Shown one piece after another: positions 9,159-16,967 of a stretch of 64,000 nt of DNA. This DNA is from Actinopolyspora erythraea (GTDB taxonomy: Bacteria; Actinomycetota; Actinomycetes; Mycobacteriales; Pseudonocardiaceae). The DNA is taken from positions 2,170,001 through 2,234,000 of the forward strand of contig NZ_CP022752.1 of NCBI RefSeq assembly GCF_002263515.1. The letters run 5' to 3'. The notes under the pieces are model-generated. The model did not search any database. It was not told where the DNA came from and was given only the letters and a program-made list of their open reading frames with translations. Both the position numbers and the translations under genes were made by a program. The number at the start of each line of letters is the position of its first letter. Positions within the stretch are counted from its first letter, which is position 1.

Positions 9159-9255
9159 TCTTTACTACCTCCCTCCAGCGTCCGGTTGCGATCATTTTTC
9201 GAGCGAGCTCATAACTCACTTGAACAACCGCACCCTGACTATTCCTAATCTTCAT
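9004..9255 (-). CDS. Small phage protein overlapping the adaptor gene
   Basis: The start is ATG 9255 (MKIRNSQGAVVQVSYELARKM), with GTGGAGGATT upstream. It has 83 residues. The first 35 residues look like the small structural-operon proteins with an M-K-I-R-N...G.VV.V opening found after capsid genes. The last 48 are low-complexity serine, arginine and glutamate. The 3' part overlaps the adaptor gene by 155 bases, so the tail may be constrained by the adaptor frame. The function is unknown. Confidence 0.62.
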   Translation of the reverse strand: MKIRNSQGAVVQVSYELARKMIATGRWREVVKNVSERHSNPPGREESAGPSDASRGGKSSPSASSGRRGNSRKRSSEAESEDS

Positions 9256-9321
9256 AATCCTCCACAAAAGGAAGGTGGAACCGAAGTTCCACCATAAACC
9301 TAAGTAAAATATTGGTTATAA

Positions 9322-10251
9322 TTACGGAGCATCGGTCTCGGTGGTGTACTGAACAAACGCCTCAGGATCATTCACCAGGAGCCCGTATTCAGCCTCAGCA
9401 CGAACAGCAACAAGGTTGTTCTGCCAGAGCGAAACAATATTGCTTCCATCCAGAGCAGCGGACATATCAATGGACGCTTCCTGAGAAACGTCGAACGAAA
9501 TACCGCCAACGGTTCCCCAAACAACTTGAGTCCAGTCGCCTCCATAGCCGATAACTGGACTCGCAGCGACGCCCTTACCGACATAGCTCGGGCGGCCCAT
9601 CAATCGGCCGGGACGAATCAGAGAGTTCTCAGAGGTATATGTGGATTCGAGGAACAGCGGACGCCCCGAATTGTCAACAGCAGAGTTGAGCAGCGGTTCC
9701 GCCTTCGGATCAAACAGGAACCCAGTCAACTCCTTGTCATCCGTGACGATAGCATCAAGACCAGCGTTAAGCTGAAGATAGGTGTTAGCCTCGGTAGCTG
9801 CACCATCCGTGAGGTCAGAATCAACCAGAGAAACGCTCTTGGTAGTCTGGTCAATGTAGGTACCAAACGGCGTGTTCGTGCCGTGGAGAGCAGCCGAATC
9901 AAATGCCTTCGCAAACGCCTCTGCGACTCGATCCCTCATATCATTCATAAAGTTAGCAGGATTCGCACGGACGGTTTCCGCAGAAACCACGAAGATAGTT
10001 GCAAGCTTCTGAGGCTTAATCGTCTTCAGGCTCGCGCCTGCCTCGGTAGTCGGCTTAGTCTGGTTCTCACCGACCCAACCAGCGGTAACGTCACCCGTGT
10101 ACACGGTCACGTCAGTGCCGTTCGGACCAAGTTGAACCTGCCGAGCAACTCGCTGGACAGTGGACATCTCCCGAGCCTTCTCAAAAATCGGCCCAGCCTG
10201 CTCCGGAGTCAGAAAACCAGAATCAAAGTTGCTAGTAGTGATAGGTGCCAT
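9322..10251 (-). CDS. Major capsid protein (HK97 fold)
   Basis: A 309-residue protein starting MAPITTSNFDSGFLTPEQ. It shows the family's usual features: an N-terminal arm; V.V.TGDVTAGWVGENQTKPTTEAG (residues 50-72); the KLATIFVVSAETVRAN helix-strand; and a C-terminal domain with PSYVGKGVA and DVSQEASID. The upstream scaffold and protease-like genes support an HK97-like assembly path. A second, antisense frame of 251 codons over this gene is judged a shadow. Confidence 0.93.
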   Translation of the reverse strand: MAPITTSNFDSGFLTPEQAGPIFEKAREMSTVQRVARQVQLGPNGTDVTVYTGDVTAGWVGENQTKPTTEAGASLKTIKPQKLATIFVVSAETVRANPANFMNDMRDRVAEAFAKAFDSAALHGTNTPFGTYIDQTTKSVSLVDSDLTDGAATEANTYLQLNAGLDAIVTDDKELTGFLFDPKAEPLLNSAVDNSGRPLFLESTYTSENSLIRPGRLMGRPSYVGKGVAASPVIGYGGDWTQVVWGTVGGISFDVSQEASIDMSAALDGSNIVSLWQNNLVAVRAEAEYGLLVNDPEAFVQYTTETDAP

Positions 10252-10273
10252 AGATTATTTCACTCCCGTGAGT

Positions 10274-10798
10274 TTAAATAGGAATATTGAGCTTTTCTGC
10301 CATTAGATTCATAACCGGGTCACCGTTCAGCGGAATAGAATCAGGCTGCTTGCCCTGAGCAGGATCGGCTTTGCGCTCCTTCGGCTTCTCAGAACCTCCG
10401 AAAGCCTCAGCCAACCGCTTGGCATCCTCGTTAATCTCCTCCTCCGTCTCGCCCTTCAGACGAGACGAGAAATCATCGATCAGGTCAGAGCGGATACCAG
10501 CATTTACCGCAGCACGAACGCGCATGAGCTGACGCTCAGCGTGCTCCTTCTCAGCAGAAAGATTCGTAAACTGAGCTTCGTACTCTGCCTTAGTATCTTC
10601 CGAAGCTTTCTTGGCCTTCTCGTTGCCCTTTACTCGATTGTTCTTCGCCTCCTCACGAAGATCTGCAATCAACTTCTGAGCAAACTTCGGAAGATCCTCT
10701 ACGCTTTCTGCTTCCGCCTTGCCCTGCGACTGTGATTCGGTCACCTCCGGGGTGTCCGTAGATTCACTAGTCGTAGGATCAGTAACCTCTTCAGACAT
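10274..10798 (-). CDS. Capsid scaffold protein
   Basis: A 174-residue, strongly charged protein. The N-terminus is acidic and Ser/Thr rich (MSEEVTDPTTSES), a helical coiled-coil region spans about residues 40-95, and a hydrophobic C-terminal patch ends NLMAEKLNIPI. This is typical of scaffold proteins placed directly before the capsid gene. It guides procapsid assembly and is lost afterwards. Confidence 0.85.
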   Translation of the reverse strand: MSEEVTDPTTSESTDTPEVTESQSQGKAEAESVEDLPKFAQKLIADLREEAKNNRVKGNEKAKKASEDTKAEYEAQFTNLSAEKEHAERQLMRVRAAVNAGIRSDLIDDFSSRLKGETEEEINEDAKRLAEAFGGSEKPKERKADPAQGKQPDSIPLNGDPVMNLMAEKLNIPI

Positions 10799-10853
10799 AA
10801 AAAATCGAGCCTCCTAGACTCAGAAAAAACCACTCGCCGGGAGTGGGTAGAAT

Positions 10854-11633
10854 TCACGCGGCGGTAACCTGCTGAAGCTTCGCAGGTTCAACGCCGTTCT
10901 CGTACAAATACCTGCGCAGTGCGTTCAACGCATCCTTGCCGGAATAACCTTTAGTCACGTCACGCCAGAGACGAGCAAGTTCCTGCTGTTGCTCCCGCCC
11001 CGGATAATTTTCCAAGTCGAAAACCGGAACAACCTTGCAATCGCAGCCTTTATGAAACTTCTCGCGTGTGTTCCCTCGAAACGTCTTGGCTTTCGAGGAT
11101 TTATACAGGGCTGACTCCTCGGAGCGATACAAGCCTTTCGGTTGTGCTCCCCTAGAAGCGAGCATGACACAAAAACCGCAGTTTTCACGACCAGTCAATA
11201 CCCGCGCGTATCCGATCACCTCCGGGGAGTCTTCAACAGGTCTGAGTATCGACTGTCTTCCTGCCTGTTCAGTATCTTTCATAGCCAGCTCTGCGATATC
11301 AGACAGAGCCGATTGAGGAGCGTTCTCTTGCTGGAATTTCGACTTCACAGGCTGGAGAAGCTCTCGTGTATACCTCTCGAAATACGGAGGTAGATCAATG
11401 TCCGGTGGGTTACCGGAGCGATGAGCAAGCCACTGAGAATCAAAAAAATCTCTCGCCAGATGCGCAGACTCGGTACGTGACTTGTCAATCTGGTCAAAAA
11501 TGACCCGAACCAGTGCTTCCCATTGAGACTCGGAAACACTCGACATTTGAAACGGTCGGAGGAGCTCTAGAACAGCATCAACGATGCTAGCCGATATCCT
11601 CCTTTGACGACTGCTGTACTCCTCCAGATCCAT
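10854..11633 (-). CDS. Capsid maturation/MuF-like minor head protein
   Basis: The protein is about 259 residues from ATG 11633; TTG 11642 or GTG 11639 are possible. It lies between portal and scaffold, the place of the L5 gp15-type protein annotated as capsid maturation protease. Residues about 150-210 carry RENCGFCVMLASRG and FHKGCDCKVVPVF, the cysteine pairs and helix typical of the MuF/VG15 class. Whether it cleaves proteins is not evident from a catalytic motif. The start overlaps the portal gene by up to 56 bases. Confidence 0.78.
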   Translation of the reverse strand: MDLEEYSSRQRRISASIVDAVLELLRPFQMSSVSESQWEALVRVIFDQIDKSRTESAHLARDFFDSQWLAHRSGNPPDIDLPPYFERYTRELLQPVKSKFQQENAPQSALSDIAELAMKDTEQAGRQSILRPVEDSPEVIGYARVLTGRENCGFCVMLASRGAQPKGLYRSEESALYKSSKAKTFRGNTREKFHKGCDCKVVPVFDLENYPGREQQQELARLWRDVTKGYSGKDALNALRRYLYENGVEPAKLQQVTAA

Positions 11634-12969
11634 TTTCACCAACCATAGAAAGCAAGTTATTCAAGGGATCATTCCCCATACGGTCCATGATCTTCTGTAC
11701 CTCTTCCGGGCTCATCCCCATCATTTCCAGAGCCGATTGACGATCGATCAGCGGTTCGTTCGTACCTGCCAGCTTGCGTACAGCGTCGGCCTTCTCGCTC
11801 ATGGTGGGAGTCGCAGGGTTTCGCCACACCGTTTCGAGCCTGCGGAAACGAGCATCAAGTTCGCCATCTACAAGCATGATCCCGATTCGCATAGCCTGTT
11901 CCCAAGCTGACTCGAACGCAGAGTTTTTACGTTCAACGATCTTGACCAATCGACCCTCGCTGGAGCGGATAGCATCCGCACTAGCAGGGTTCTCGGTAGA
12001 CAAGCCGAGGTAATGTGTTGGCAGTCCGGTCACCGAACACACAAGGGTCTCGTACGTCCGAATAACCTCGGTAAAGTTACGGAGGTCAGCAGCGCTGAAC
12101 TGTCCAACCGAAACGTCCCCCGAATCAGGGTCAGAAGGAATCGTAAGGATATTAGCAATGTATGCCTGCCAAGACGGAATAGCTTCACCGTTAGCATCCT
12201 GAAGGATGTCTTCCGTCGCTCCCAGCACATACCGCTGAGGCAATGCCATAAGTTCCTGCGCGCCCTGGAGATTCGTTAGCGTTCGACACGCGGCATCTGT
12301 CAGCCCCATAACGTCGCGCATTTCAGTGGTACCGTCTCGATCGTTGATTCGAGTACGATTAACCATTGGTACTACCGGGACAACCCCTAGGTTGTGCTGA
12401 ACCCGGTCGGTTTCCCTCCAGCCGTTCGGAGATCCGCCGTATTCGGCGTAAACCGTCTCATTAGGGAAGTAGAGAGCAATCGACTTAGGCTCTGAATTCT
12501 CGTTACGCTCGTAGATCTTGAGAGCCGATTCAACCTTGCGCGTACGCGGGTTAATCCTCGCGTACATACTCTCTGGAGACTCTACTGTGAAAACAGGAGT
12601 AGCAGGATCATCCTCATCGTAGCCAACAGTGATATAGCAACGTCCCTGAACCAGCGCCTCTAGGTGCGCAAGATCTGATTCTTCGTCAAGGTTGTTGGCT
12701 TGCCACCAATCACGCAACCGATCAACCGCGCCTGCCTCACCAGCAAGACGGAAATCCTCAATCTTCTGCCTGCCGTTGATCGCTCCAAGGTATGTACCGC
12801 ACCAATTCACAACAGTCTGCAACTGCTGTAAATCCTTCGGCACAGCAAGACCCATAGCGGCAAGCCTCTGGCTGCCTTCGAAATAGGCAGCATTCCGCTT
12901 GAAACAAGACTTGTTCGACTCAATCTCGTTCTTCAGCTCATAGACAGTCTCCGTCTCCTCTCTATTCAC
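11587..12969 (-). CDS. Portal protein (SPP1 gp6-like)
   Basis: A 460-residue protein beginning MNREETETVYELKNEI. It contains the family-typical NCYF-like segment AAYFEGSQRLAAMGLAVP (about 27-44), the helical stem region and a C-terminus with MGMSPEEVQKIMDRM. It overlaps the large terminase stop by one base. The portal ring forms the packaging vertex and anchors the terminase and adaptor. The length is right for cluster A-type portals. Confidence 0.92.
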   Translation of the reverse strand: MNREETETVYELKNEIESNKSCFKRNAAYFEGSQRLAAMGLAVPKDLQQLQTVVNWCGTYLGAINGRQKIEDFRLAGEAGAVDRLRDWWQANNLDEESDLAHLEALVQGRCYITVGYDEDDPATPVFTVESPESMYARINPRTRKVESALKIYERNENSEPKSIALYFPNETVYAEYGGSPNGWRETDRVQHNLGVVPVVPMVNRTRINDRDGTTEMRDVMGLTDAACRTLTNLQGAQELMALPQRYVLGATEDILQDANGEAIPSWQAYIANILTIPSDPDSGDVSVGQFSAADLRNFTEVIRTYETLVCSVTGLPTHYLGLSTENPASADAIRSSEGRLVKIVERKNSAFESAWEQAMRIGIMLVDGELDARFRRLETVWRNPATPTMSEKADAVRKLAGTNEPLIDRQSALEMMGMSPEEVQKIMDRMGNDPLNNLLSMVGENGSGGVQQSSKEDIG

Positions 12970-14573
12970 TAGTGAAACACAACCTTCCTCCTCTTCGATC
13001 CACCTTTAGTACGGACTAGCTCCTGTCGTGCCGCAAACGCGAGCACTCCACACACAGCAGCATCAATCTTTCGCTGAGAATCCCTGCCTTCTTTCCGAAG
13101 AGAAACAGTTCCGTAGTTGGTAGGATGCTTTTTAGCATTCAGCACATACCACCGAAGAAGCTTATCTCCAGTGTGTGTTAGTTCCTCTGTCTGCACTGCG
13201 TTAACGAATTTCTCAGCATGAAGAGAGAATTCTTTCATCTTGCTACGCATGTCGTAGGCGACCGCGTGCCTTTGAGCCGCTTTATGCCGATACCTGCGAC
13301 CGTAGGTAGATGCCCATTTATCCACGTAGCTCTCATAGTGTTCAACGTCCGCATAGAACGCTTTCACCTTGTACGTCTCATGCACATACGCAACAAAATC
13401 GTCTACAAGATCGCGTGGTATTTCCTGTCCGGGAAACCTCTTCGGTTCCCACGAGCGCAGCAGATGTATCGAACCGTCCGAGACACGACACGCGACCAGC
13501 GCTGTATGGTCGTCAGATTTGGAACCGTCGAAACCAAGTGTGATCTCCTCTCCCTCCTGGAGAGGTTCAGCAGTCGATACGAGATCCCACTCGTTCGAAT
13601 CCATCCACGCATCCGAAGCTGAAACAACCTGATTCAGAAAGTACCTTTGAGAGTCCTCAAACGCGTTGTTAGGGTCGTAAATCTCCTCTACGATCCTGTC
13701 TAGGTCAATCCAGTCAGCATCCGCGTATGCGGATCTCAGACCGTTTCTGAGACTTTCCTCATCCTCCGGATCGGTGTCAGGTGGTGCCTGCCGATGGAGA
13801 ACGAGCAGTTTTCCTTCCCGAGCGGCACGGCCAGACTCGATCGCAGCGAGATACTCCGAGGTTCGCTCAGCGACCGAATCTTCACCAGGTTGCCAAGCGT
13901 TCGTTGTCTCTAGAGACCTGCCTCCCATTTTGGCGAGATTTCGTCGGATGACTCGTGCTAGGTCGTGCCCGCCGTTGTTGGCTAGCCAGTGGTGGGTCTC
14001 GTCCAGGATCGCAGCGGTAGAACGCGATCCTTCTTTAGACCGGGCTGAGGCTGTCATGGGTTTGAGAAAACCGAACGCCGTATTGATCCGGCTAATACCG
14101 GTATCCAATCCATCTATGACTTCCTCAGCTCTTCCATCGGTGAGCATGTTGATAACGAGCGACATCGTGTTATTGGTCTGCTCTTCGGATACCGCTCCGA
14201 GCTGGACAACCGGGGAGGGATGCTCTCTGCCTACCGGCTCCCCGTGAGCGTCGAAACCGTCGAAAAGAACTGGTCCGCCAAGCTCGCAACACGAGATCGC
14301 AGCAGCAAGAGGAGACTTACCGGCTCCCTTCGGAAGCACAATCTGTCCACGGTTAAACAACCAGTTGCCGTATTCGTCTATGGCATACCACCATGCGAGG
14401 AATCGAAGTTGCGATTGAGTCCAGCGCCAGGAATTACCACGCCCATCCCCATCAGGATGGGCAAGATAGGTTTCTGCCCACGCTCCCACCTGCCAACCAA
14501 GAGTGAGTTCAGGAAGTTCATCGGGTAAATTACCCTGACTCACCTTGTGCACGCTTTCGGAGGTCAACGACAT
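12969..14573 (-). CDS. terL: Terminase large subunit
   Basis: Packaging ATPase/nuclease. The best start is ATG 14573, about 9 nt after GAGGAGG; the ATG at 14582 lies too close to that site. It has 534 residues. Walker A appears as LPKGAGKSPLAA at about 83-94, Walker B as AAILDETHHW near 190, and the nuclease part as LGFDGSKSDDHTALVA (about 345-360) with a final acidic region near 490. It overlaps the small-subunit gene by about 44 bases and the portal gene by one. Confidence 0.95.
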   Translation of the reverse strand: MSLTSESVHKVSQGNLPDELPELTLGWQVGAWAETYLAHPDGDGRGNSWRWTQSQLRFLAWWYAIDEYGNWLFNRGQIVLPKGAGKSPLAAAISCCELGGPVLFDGFDAHGEPVGREHPSPVVQLGAVSEEQTNNTMSLVINMLTDGRAEEVIDGLDTGISRINTAFGFLKPMTASARSKEGSRSTAAILDETHHWLANNGGHDLARVIRRNLAKMGGRSLETTNAWQPGEDSVAERTSEYLAAIESGRAAREGKLLVLHRQAPPDTDPEDEESLRNGLRSAYADADWIDLDRIVEEIYDPNNAFEDSQRYFLNQVVSASDAWMDSNEWDLVSTAEPLQEGEEITLGFDGSKSDDHTALVACRVSDGSIHLLRSWEPKRFPGQEIPRDLVDDFVAYVHETYKVKAFYADVEHYESYVDKWASTYGRRYRHKAAQRHAVAYDMRSKMKEFSLHAEKFVNAVQTEELTHTGDKLLRWYVLNAKKHPTNYGTVSLRKEGRDSQRKIDAAVCGVLAFAARQELVRTKGGSKRRKVVFH

Positions 14574-14955
14574 TCGAAGCATCCTCCTCTTCGTGCGTAT
14601 CGTTAGCCGTTTCTATCTCGATTCGCGCTCTCCTCCGAGCGCCTTCAGTGGTTAGCAAGTTATCCATTGCAGTCATGACAGAGGCAAAGAGTTGTCCGGA
14701 GAATTTTCCTCCTGACTTTAGGTTCCTGTCCATCGCTTCAGCGACGTACAGAGCAGTTGCCCAATCCGTCGAATCGTAGTATTGACGAATCGCTGAAACC
14801 TTCAGCGAGTTAAACCAAAACTTTGTAATCGACTCCCAATTCTCATCCTCTTCCGGAATAGGGAAGTCTTCAGCACGACTCAGAGAGTCGATACCTTGAG
14901 TCTCTTTATTCCTACGCCTACGCTGTTCGGAGCGCTTAGGCATCGGTCCAGGCAT
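14530..14955 (-). CDS. terS: Terminase small subunit
   Basis: The start ATG 14955 has AAAGGAG 10 nt upstream (GTG 14964 is nearly on top of that site). The 141-residue protein opens MPGPMPKRSEQRRRRNK, the basic N-terminus typical of actinophage small terminases, followed by helices and an acidic C-terminus. It recognises phage DNA ends and hands them to the large subunit. Position directly before the large subunit, with an overlap, supports the call. Confidence 0.8.
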   Translation of the reverse strand: MPGPMPKRSEQRRRRNKETQGIDSLSRAEDFPIPEEDENWESITKFWFNSLKVSAIRQYYDSTDWATALYVAEAMDRNLKSGGKFSGQLFASVMTAMDNLLTTEGARRRARIEIETANDTHEEEDASNVVDLRKRAQGESG

Positions 14956-14980
14956 GTGCTTCACGCTCCTTTCAGCGTGG

Positions 14981-15247
14981 TTAGATAGTCATTTCAACGA
15001 TGTATGCAATTTTATGATTTCGCTTCAAACTCTTCCCGTCGATCGTGTCAGTATCGACCGGAGTCACATTAAACATTGCTTGTCCGAAATCCTTGTGTCC
15101 TAGCTCCATAACAAGATCTGTCACAGCCTGGTTAATTGCATACGCCTTGTGGACTGCGTTAAATTCCGCACTGTTCTCGTCCGAACCAAGAGTGTCTACC
15201 ACCTGAACAGAGCGGACTACCTTGTTTCCGAACCTAAAATTCAGCAT
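14981..15247 (-). CDS. Small phage protein, unknown
   Basis: An 88-residue protein, MLNFRFGNKVVRSVQVVD, with a beta-strand start, a middle helix (AINQAVTDLVMELGHKDFG) and a beta-strand end (HKIAYIVEMTI). AAGGAGAAAC lies just upstream. It is the first gene downstream of the putative late promoter (15,380-15,407). I do not recognise the family. Confidence 0.7.
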   Translation of the reverse strand: MLNFRFGNKVVRSVQVVDTLGSDENSAEFNAVHKAYAINQAVTDLVMELGHKDFGQAMFNVTPVDTDTIDGKSLKRNHKIAYIVEMTI

Positions 15248-15379
15248 GTTTCTCCTTCATCTTGTTGCGTATAGCGAGTCTCAAACCCGTACAGAAATCG
15301 TGCCGCTATCACGTACCGGTCTTCGCGCACGTAGGGGAGAGGGGATACCCCCGTACCTATCTAAAGGTAAATCGATCAG

Positions 15380-15407
15380 ATTATCACTGATCAAAGTTCT
15401 TTCGCAA
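15380..15407 (-). promoter_or_regulatory. Putative promoter of the structural operon
   Basis: On the minus strand TTGCGA (15402-15407) and GATAAT (15380-15385) are separated by 16 nt, upstream of the structural genes. A 6-bp dyad GATCAG/CTGATC overlaps the -10. A TTTGACTTTTTT element lies about 25 bp further upstream and partly resembles the early-region operator repeat. Confidence 0.5.
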
Positions 15408-15461
15408 TTCTTTTACGAAATTTTCTTTGAAAAAAGTCAAACGAACCGAGTAGCTGGTCTA

Positions 15462-15761
15462 CTACCATTTGAGCCCCGGATGCCTCCTCGGTGTGCGGTA
15501 CTGGAGTGCTCTTTTCCTGCCCCAGTTAGCTCTACCCTCGGCACTGCTTTTCTTGGCATGGCAGGGTGAGCAAACCCCCTGGAGGTTTTCAGGATGGTGG
15601 TTATCACCAGGGGTGATATGATCTACCTCGGTTGCTCTTCCGAGGCACCCATTGTATTTCAATTGACACTGGTGTTTATCTCTAGCAAGGGTTCTTTTTC
15701 GAAGGGTACTCCAGTTAGGCGGAAGCCTGGTTTTTCGATCAGAGTTCTCCCACTGGCTCAT
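15462..15761 (-). CDS. HNH endonuclease
   Basis: A 99-residue protein with the HNH core: two cysteine pairs (CQLKYNGC; CSPCH) around TEVDHITPGDNHHPENLQGVC. Small HNH proteins next to the terminase genes are needed for specific DNA cleavage or packaging in several siphophages (HK97 gp74 type), so this is probably the packaging HNH rather than a homing enzyme. Its start overlaps the preceding 51-codon gene by 23 bases. A gap of 214 bp with the late promoter follows its stop. Confidence 0.85.
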   Translation of the reverse strand: MSQWENSDRKTRLPPNWSTLRKRTLARDKHQCQLKYNGCLGRATEVDHITPGDNHHPENLQGVCSPCHAKKSSAEGRANWGRKRALQYRTPRRHPGLKW

Positions 15762-15894
15762 CCTCTTCCTTTTCGATACAGAAACCGTATTTCATCTCAT
15801 GGTCTCCAGTAGCGGAGACTGCGTGTTCTGTCTGGTCTCCGCATACTGTGATTCGGAGAATCTCGGTTCCGAGGATCGATAGCTCAAACGTCAT
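15739..15894 (-). CDS. Small hypothetical protein
   Basis: A 51-codon frame starting ATG 15894 (MTFELSILGTEILRITVCG) and ending inside the HNH gene. It lies 4 bp after the upstream stop and overlaps the HNH start, as in a phage operon. It is acidic at its end (EKEEDEPVGEL). It is not recognised. Confidence 0.5.
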   Translation of the reverse strand: MTFELSILGTEILRITVCGDQTEHAVSATGDHEMKYGFCIEKEEDEPVGEL

Positions 15895-15897
15895 CGA

Positions 15898-16098
15898 TCA
15901 ATCCAGGAATGTCACGCTGTTAAAGCAATGGATGGATAGACAAACGATCTCGTTGTTAGAAAGAACTGCCCAAGCAGTACCACTACCGATAGTGCCTACC
16001 AAAGAACCCGCTAGCGGATTATCAACATTATAAGCGTTGTGTTCAATAACAACATCTGTCTGCTTAATAACAGGCCCAATGAATTCTGGAAGTTCCAT
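15898..16098 (-). CDS. Small hypothetical protein
   Basis: A 66-residue protein, MELPEFIGPVIKQTDVVIE, with AAGGAGAATAAAG before ATG 16098. It contains a moderately hydrophobic middle (GSLVGTIGSGTAWAVL). It is the first protein gene after the tRNA cluster on this strand. Function unknown. Confidence 0.6.
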   Translation of the reverse strand: MELPEFIGPVIKQTDVVIEHNAYNVDNPLAGSLVGTIGSGTAWAVLSNNEIVCLSIHCFNSVTFLD

Positions 16099-16132
16099 TC
16101 TTTATTCTCCTTTTTCTCTTCTGTGTCTAAGA

Positions 16133-16183
16133 GGATGTATGGCACGGATTCGAACCGTGAACGCCCGCCACTCTCATACATCC
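16133..16183 (-). ncRNA. tRNA-like minihelix (acceptor plus T-arm only)
   Basis: On the minus strand a perfect 9-bp outer stem (GGATGTATG with CATACATCC) encloses a 14-15 nt linker and a canonical T-arm, CACGG-TTCGAAT-CCGTG. There is no room for D and anticodon arms, since the tRNA-Phe ends only about 20 nt upstream. It is either a remnant of a tRNA or a deliberate tRNA mimic. A similar element occurs at 18098-18139. Confidence 0.5.
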
Positions 16184-16201
16184 GTGGGTACCCGTGGCTC
16201 G

Positions 16202-16273
16202 TGTCTCTGAGAGGGGTCGAACCTCTGCCTGTCGGGCTTCAACCGACTGCTCTACCAACTGAGCTACAGAGAC
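16202..16273 (-). tRNA. tRNA-Phe (GAA)
   Basis: A full cloverleaf on the minus strand: acceptor GTCTCTG with CAGAGAC, D-arm GCTC-AGTTGGTA-GAGC, anticodon arm GTCGG-TTGAAGC-CCGAC with anticodon GAA, T-arm stem AGAGG/CCTCT around the loop TTCGACC, and discriminator A. No CCA is encoded. It is transcribed in the direction of the structural arm and is the only complete tRNA found in the prophage part. Confidence 0.93.
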
Positions 16274-16381
16274 GAGAGAACCTCCGCGTGAGAACAGCGG
16301 CGAAGGCCGTGTTACTGTGTTCGTTGTCCGTGACCTGAACGGACAACCAGGATTAGAACGTCCTGTTCGATTGTTGCAAGG

Positions 16382-16411
16382 GAACCTCCACCGGTGATCC
16401 GGTGGAGGTTC
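16382..16411. terminator. 13-bp perfect hairpin, possible terminator
   Basis: GAACCTCCACCGG and its exact complement flank a TGAT loop. On the plus strand it is followed by TTT only, so termination would be weak; it may instead be an RNA structure or processing element of the tRNA transcript. Confidence 0.4.
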
Positions 16412-16612
16412 TTTCATGGCCTTACAGGGATGGATCAGAGCCGTTATAAGGCCATACCTATACTCGTGACTGTTGTGTCACGGTGACGATACCTAGAGCC
16501 TCGCTTGCGACGCGCAAGCTCCAGGAAGGTTGAGGCCTCGGAGCCACCGGGAGCCTGAAGGGAAGGAGAGGAACCTTCGGCTACAACCAACAACTCCGAG
16601 GAGTCTGTCTCG

Positions 16613-16777
16613 CGCGCGTACGCGCGTATCTACAGGCAGCCCCTAAGGGCTGCCCTATCTATCGGCTCCGTTTGAGCGGAGCCGTATCTAATGGATATCT
16701 ATGAGGCAGAGCTTCGAAGCTCTGCCATATCTAAGTATCTAGTATTGCTCAGCCCTTCGAAGGGCTGAGCTTATCTA
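16613..16777. repeat. Array of five palindromes separated by TATCTA spacers
   Basis: Five inverted repeats follow each other: 16613-16626 (CGCGCG/TA centre), 16635-16654 (GGCAGCCC arms), 16663-16684 (CGGCTCCG arms), 16705-16726 (GGCAGAGCT arms, TCGA centre) and 16747-16770 (GCTCAGCCC arms, TTCGAA centre). The arms differ in sequence but the spacers reuse TATCTA, at 16627, 16656, 16685, 16696, 16728, 16736 and 16772. It is not protein coding. Possible roles are serial RNA hairpins, an origin or packaging site, or protein-binding sites. Confidence 0.7.
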
Positions 16778-16901
16778 GTAGTTCTTATGGTCGGCTTCTC
16801 AACCTTCTTCGAAGCCTCCCTATATTATTAGGTGCAACATTGCGGAAAATCGCACTTTTTACCCTCTGTTTGTGGTGTATCTCACACTTGTAGGCATCTA
16901 G

Positions 16902-16931
16902 CTTGACTTGGGCTTTGAGCCCAAGTAAAGT
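16902..16931 (+). promoter_or_regulatory. Early promoter with operator-like -35 repeat
   Basis: TTGACT (16903-16908), a 17-nt spacer and TAAAGT (16926-16931). The -35 lies in the repeat CTTGACTTGGGCT. The spacer carries a perfect 9-bp inverted repeat, ACTTGGGCT-TTG-AGCCCAAGT (16906-16926), so a protein dyad could cover the whole promoter. It precedes the first early gene. Confidence 0.72.
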
Positions 16932-16967
16932 CGGAGACACGGCAGCAAGGAAAGGAGGAGATAAGGA

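Larger units (their letters stand above)
16099..16967. other. Non-coding inter-arm region; probable cos-containing segment
   Basis: About 870 bp without a credible protein gene, between the divergent structural and early arms. It holds a tRNA-like hairpin, tRNA-Phe, several strong inverted repeats (16382-16411; 16503-16519), an array of palindromes (16613-16777) and an early promoter (16903-16931). In L5-like genomes the two ends of the virion DNA meet here after circularisation. The cos cut itself cannot be located without end sequences. Confidence 0.7.

Noticed and set aside
9526-10281. A 251-codon plus-strand frame over the capsid gene
   Set aside because: The minus-strand capsid protein is clear; the antisense frame is basic, has no ribosome site and no family features.
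16320-16378. Possible second tRNA from stems TTGTCCGT/ACGGACAA and CAGGA/TCCTG
   Set aside because: Loop sizes and the T-loop sequence do not fit a tRNA, and no acceptor stem pairs; kept only as structured non-coding sequence.
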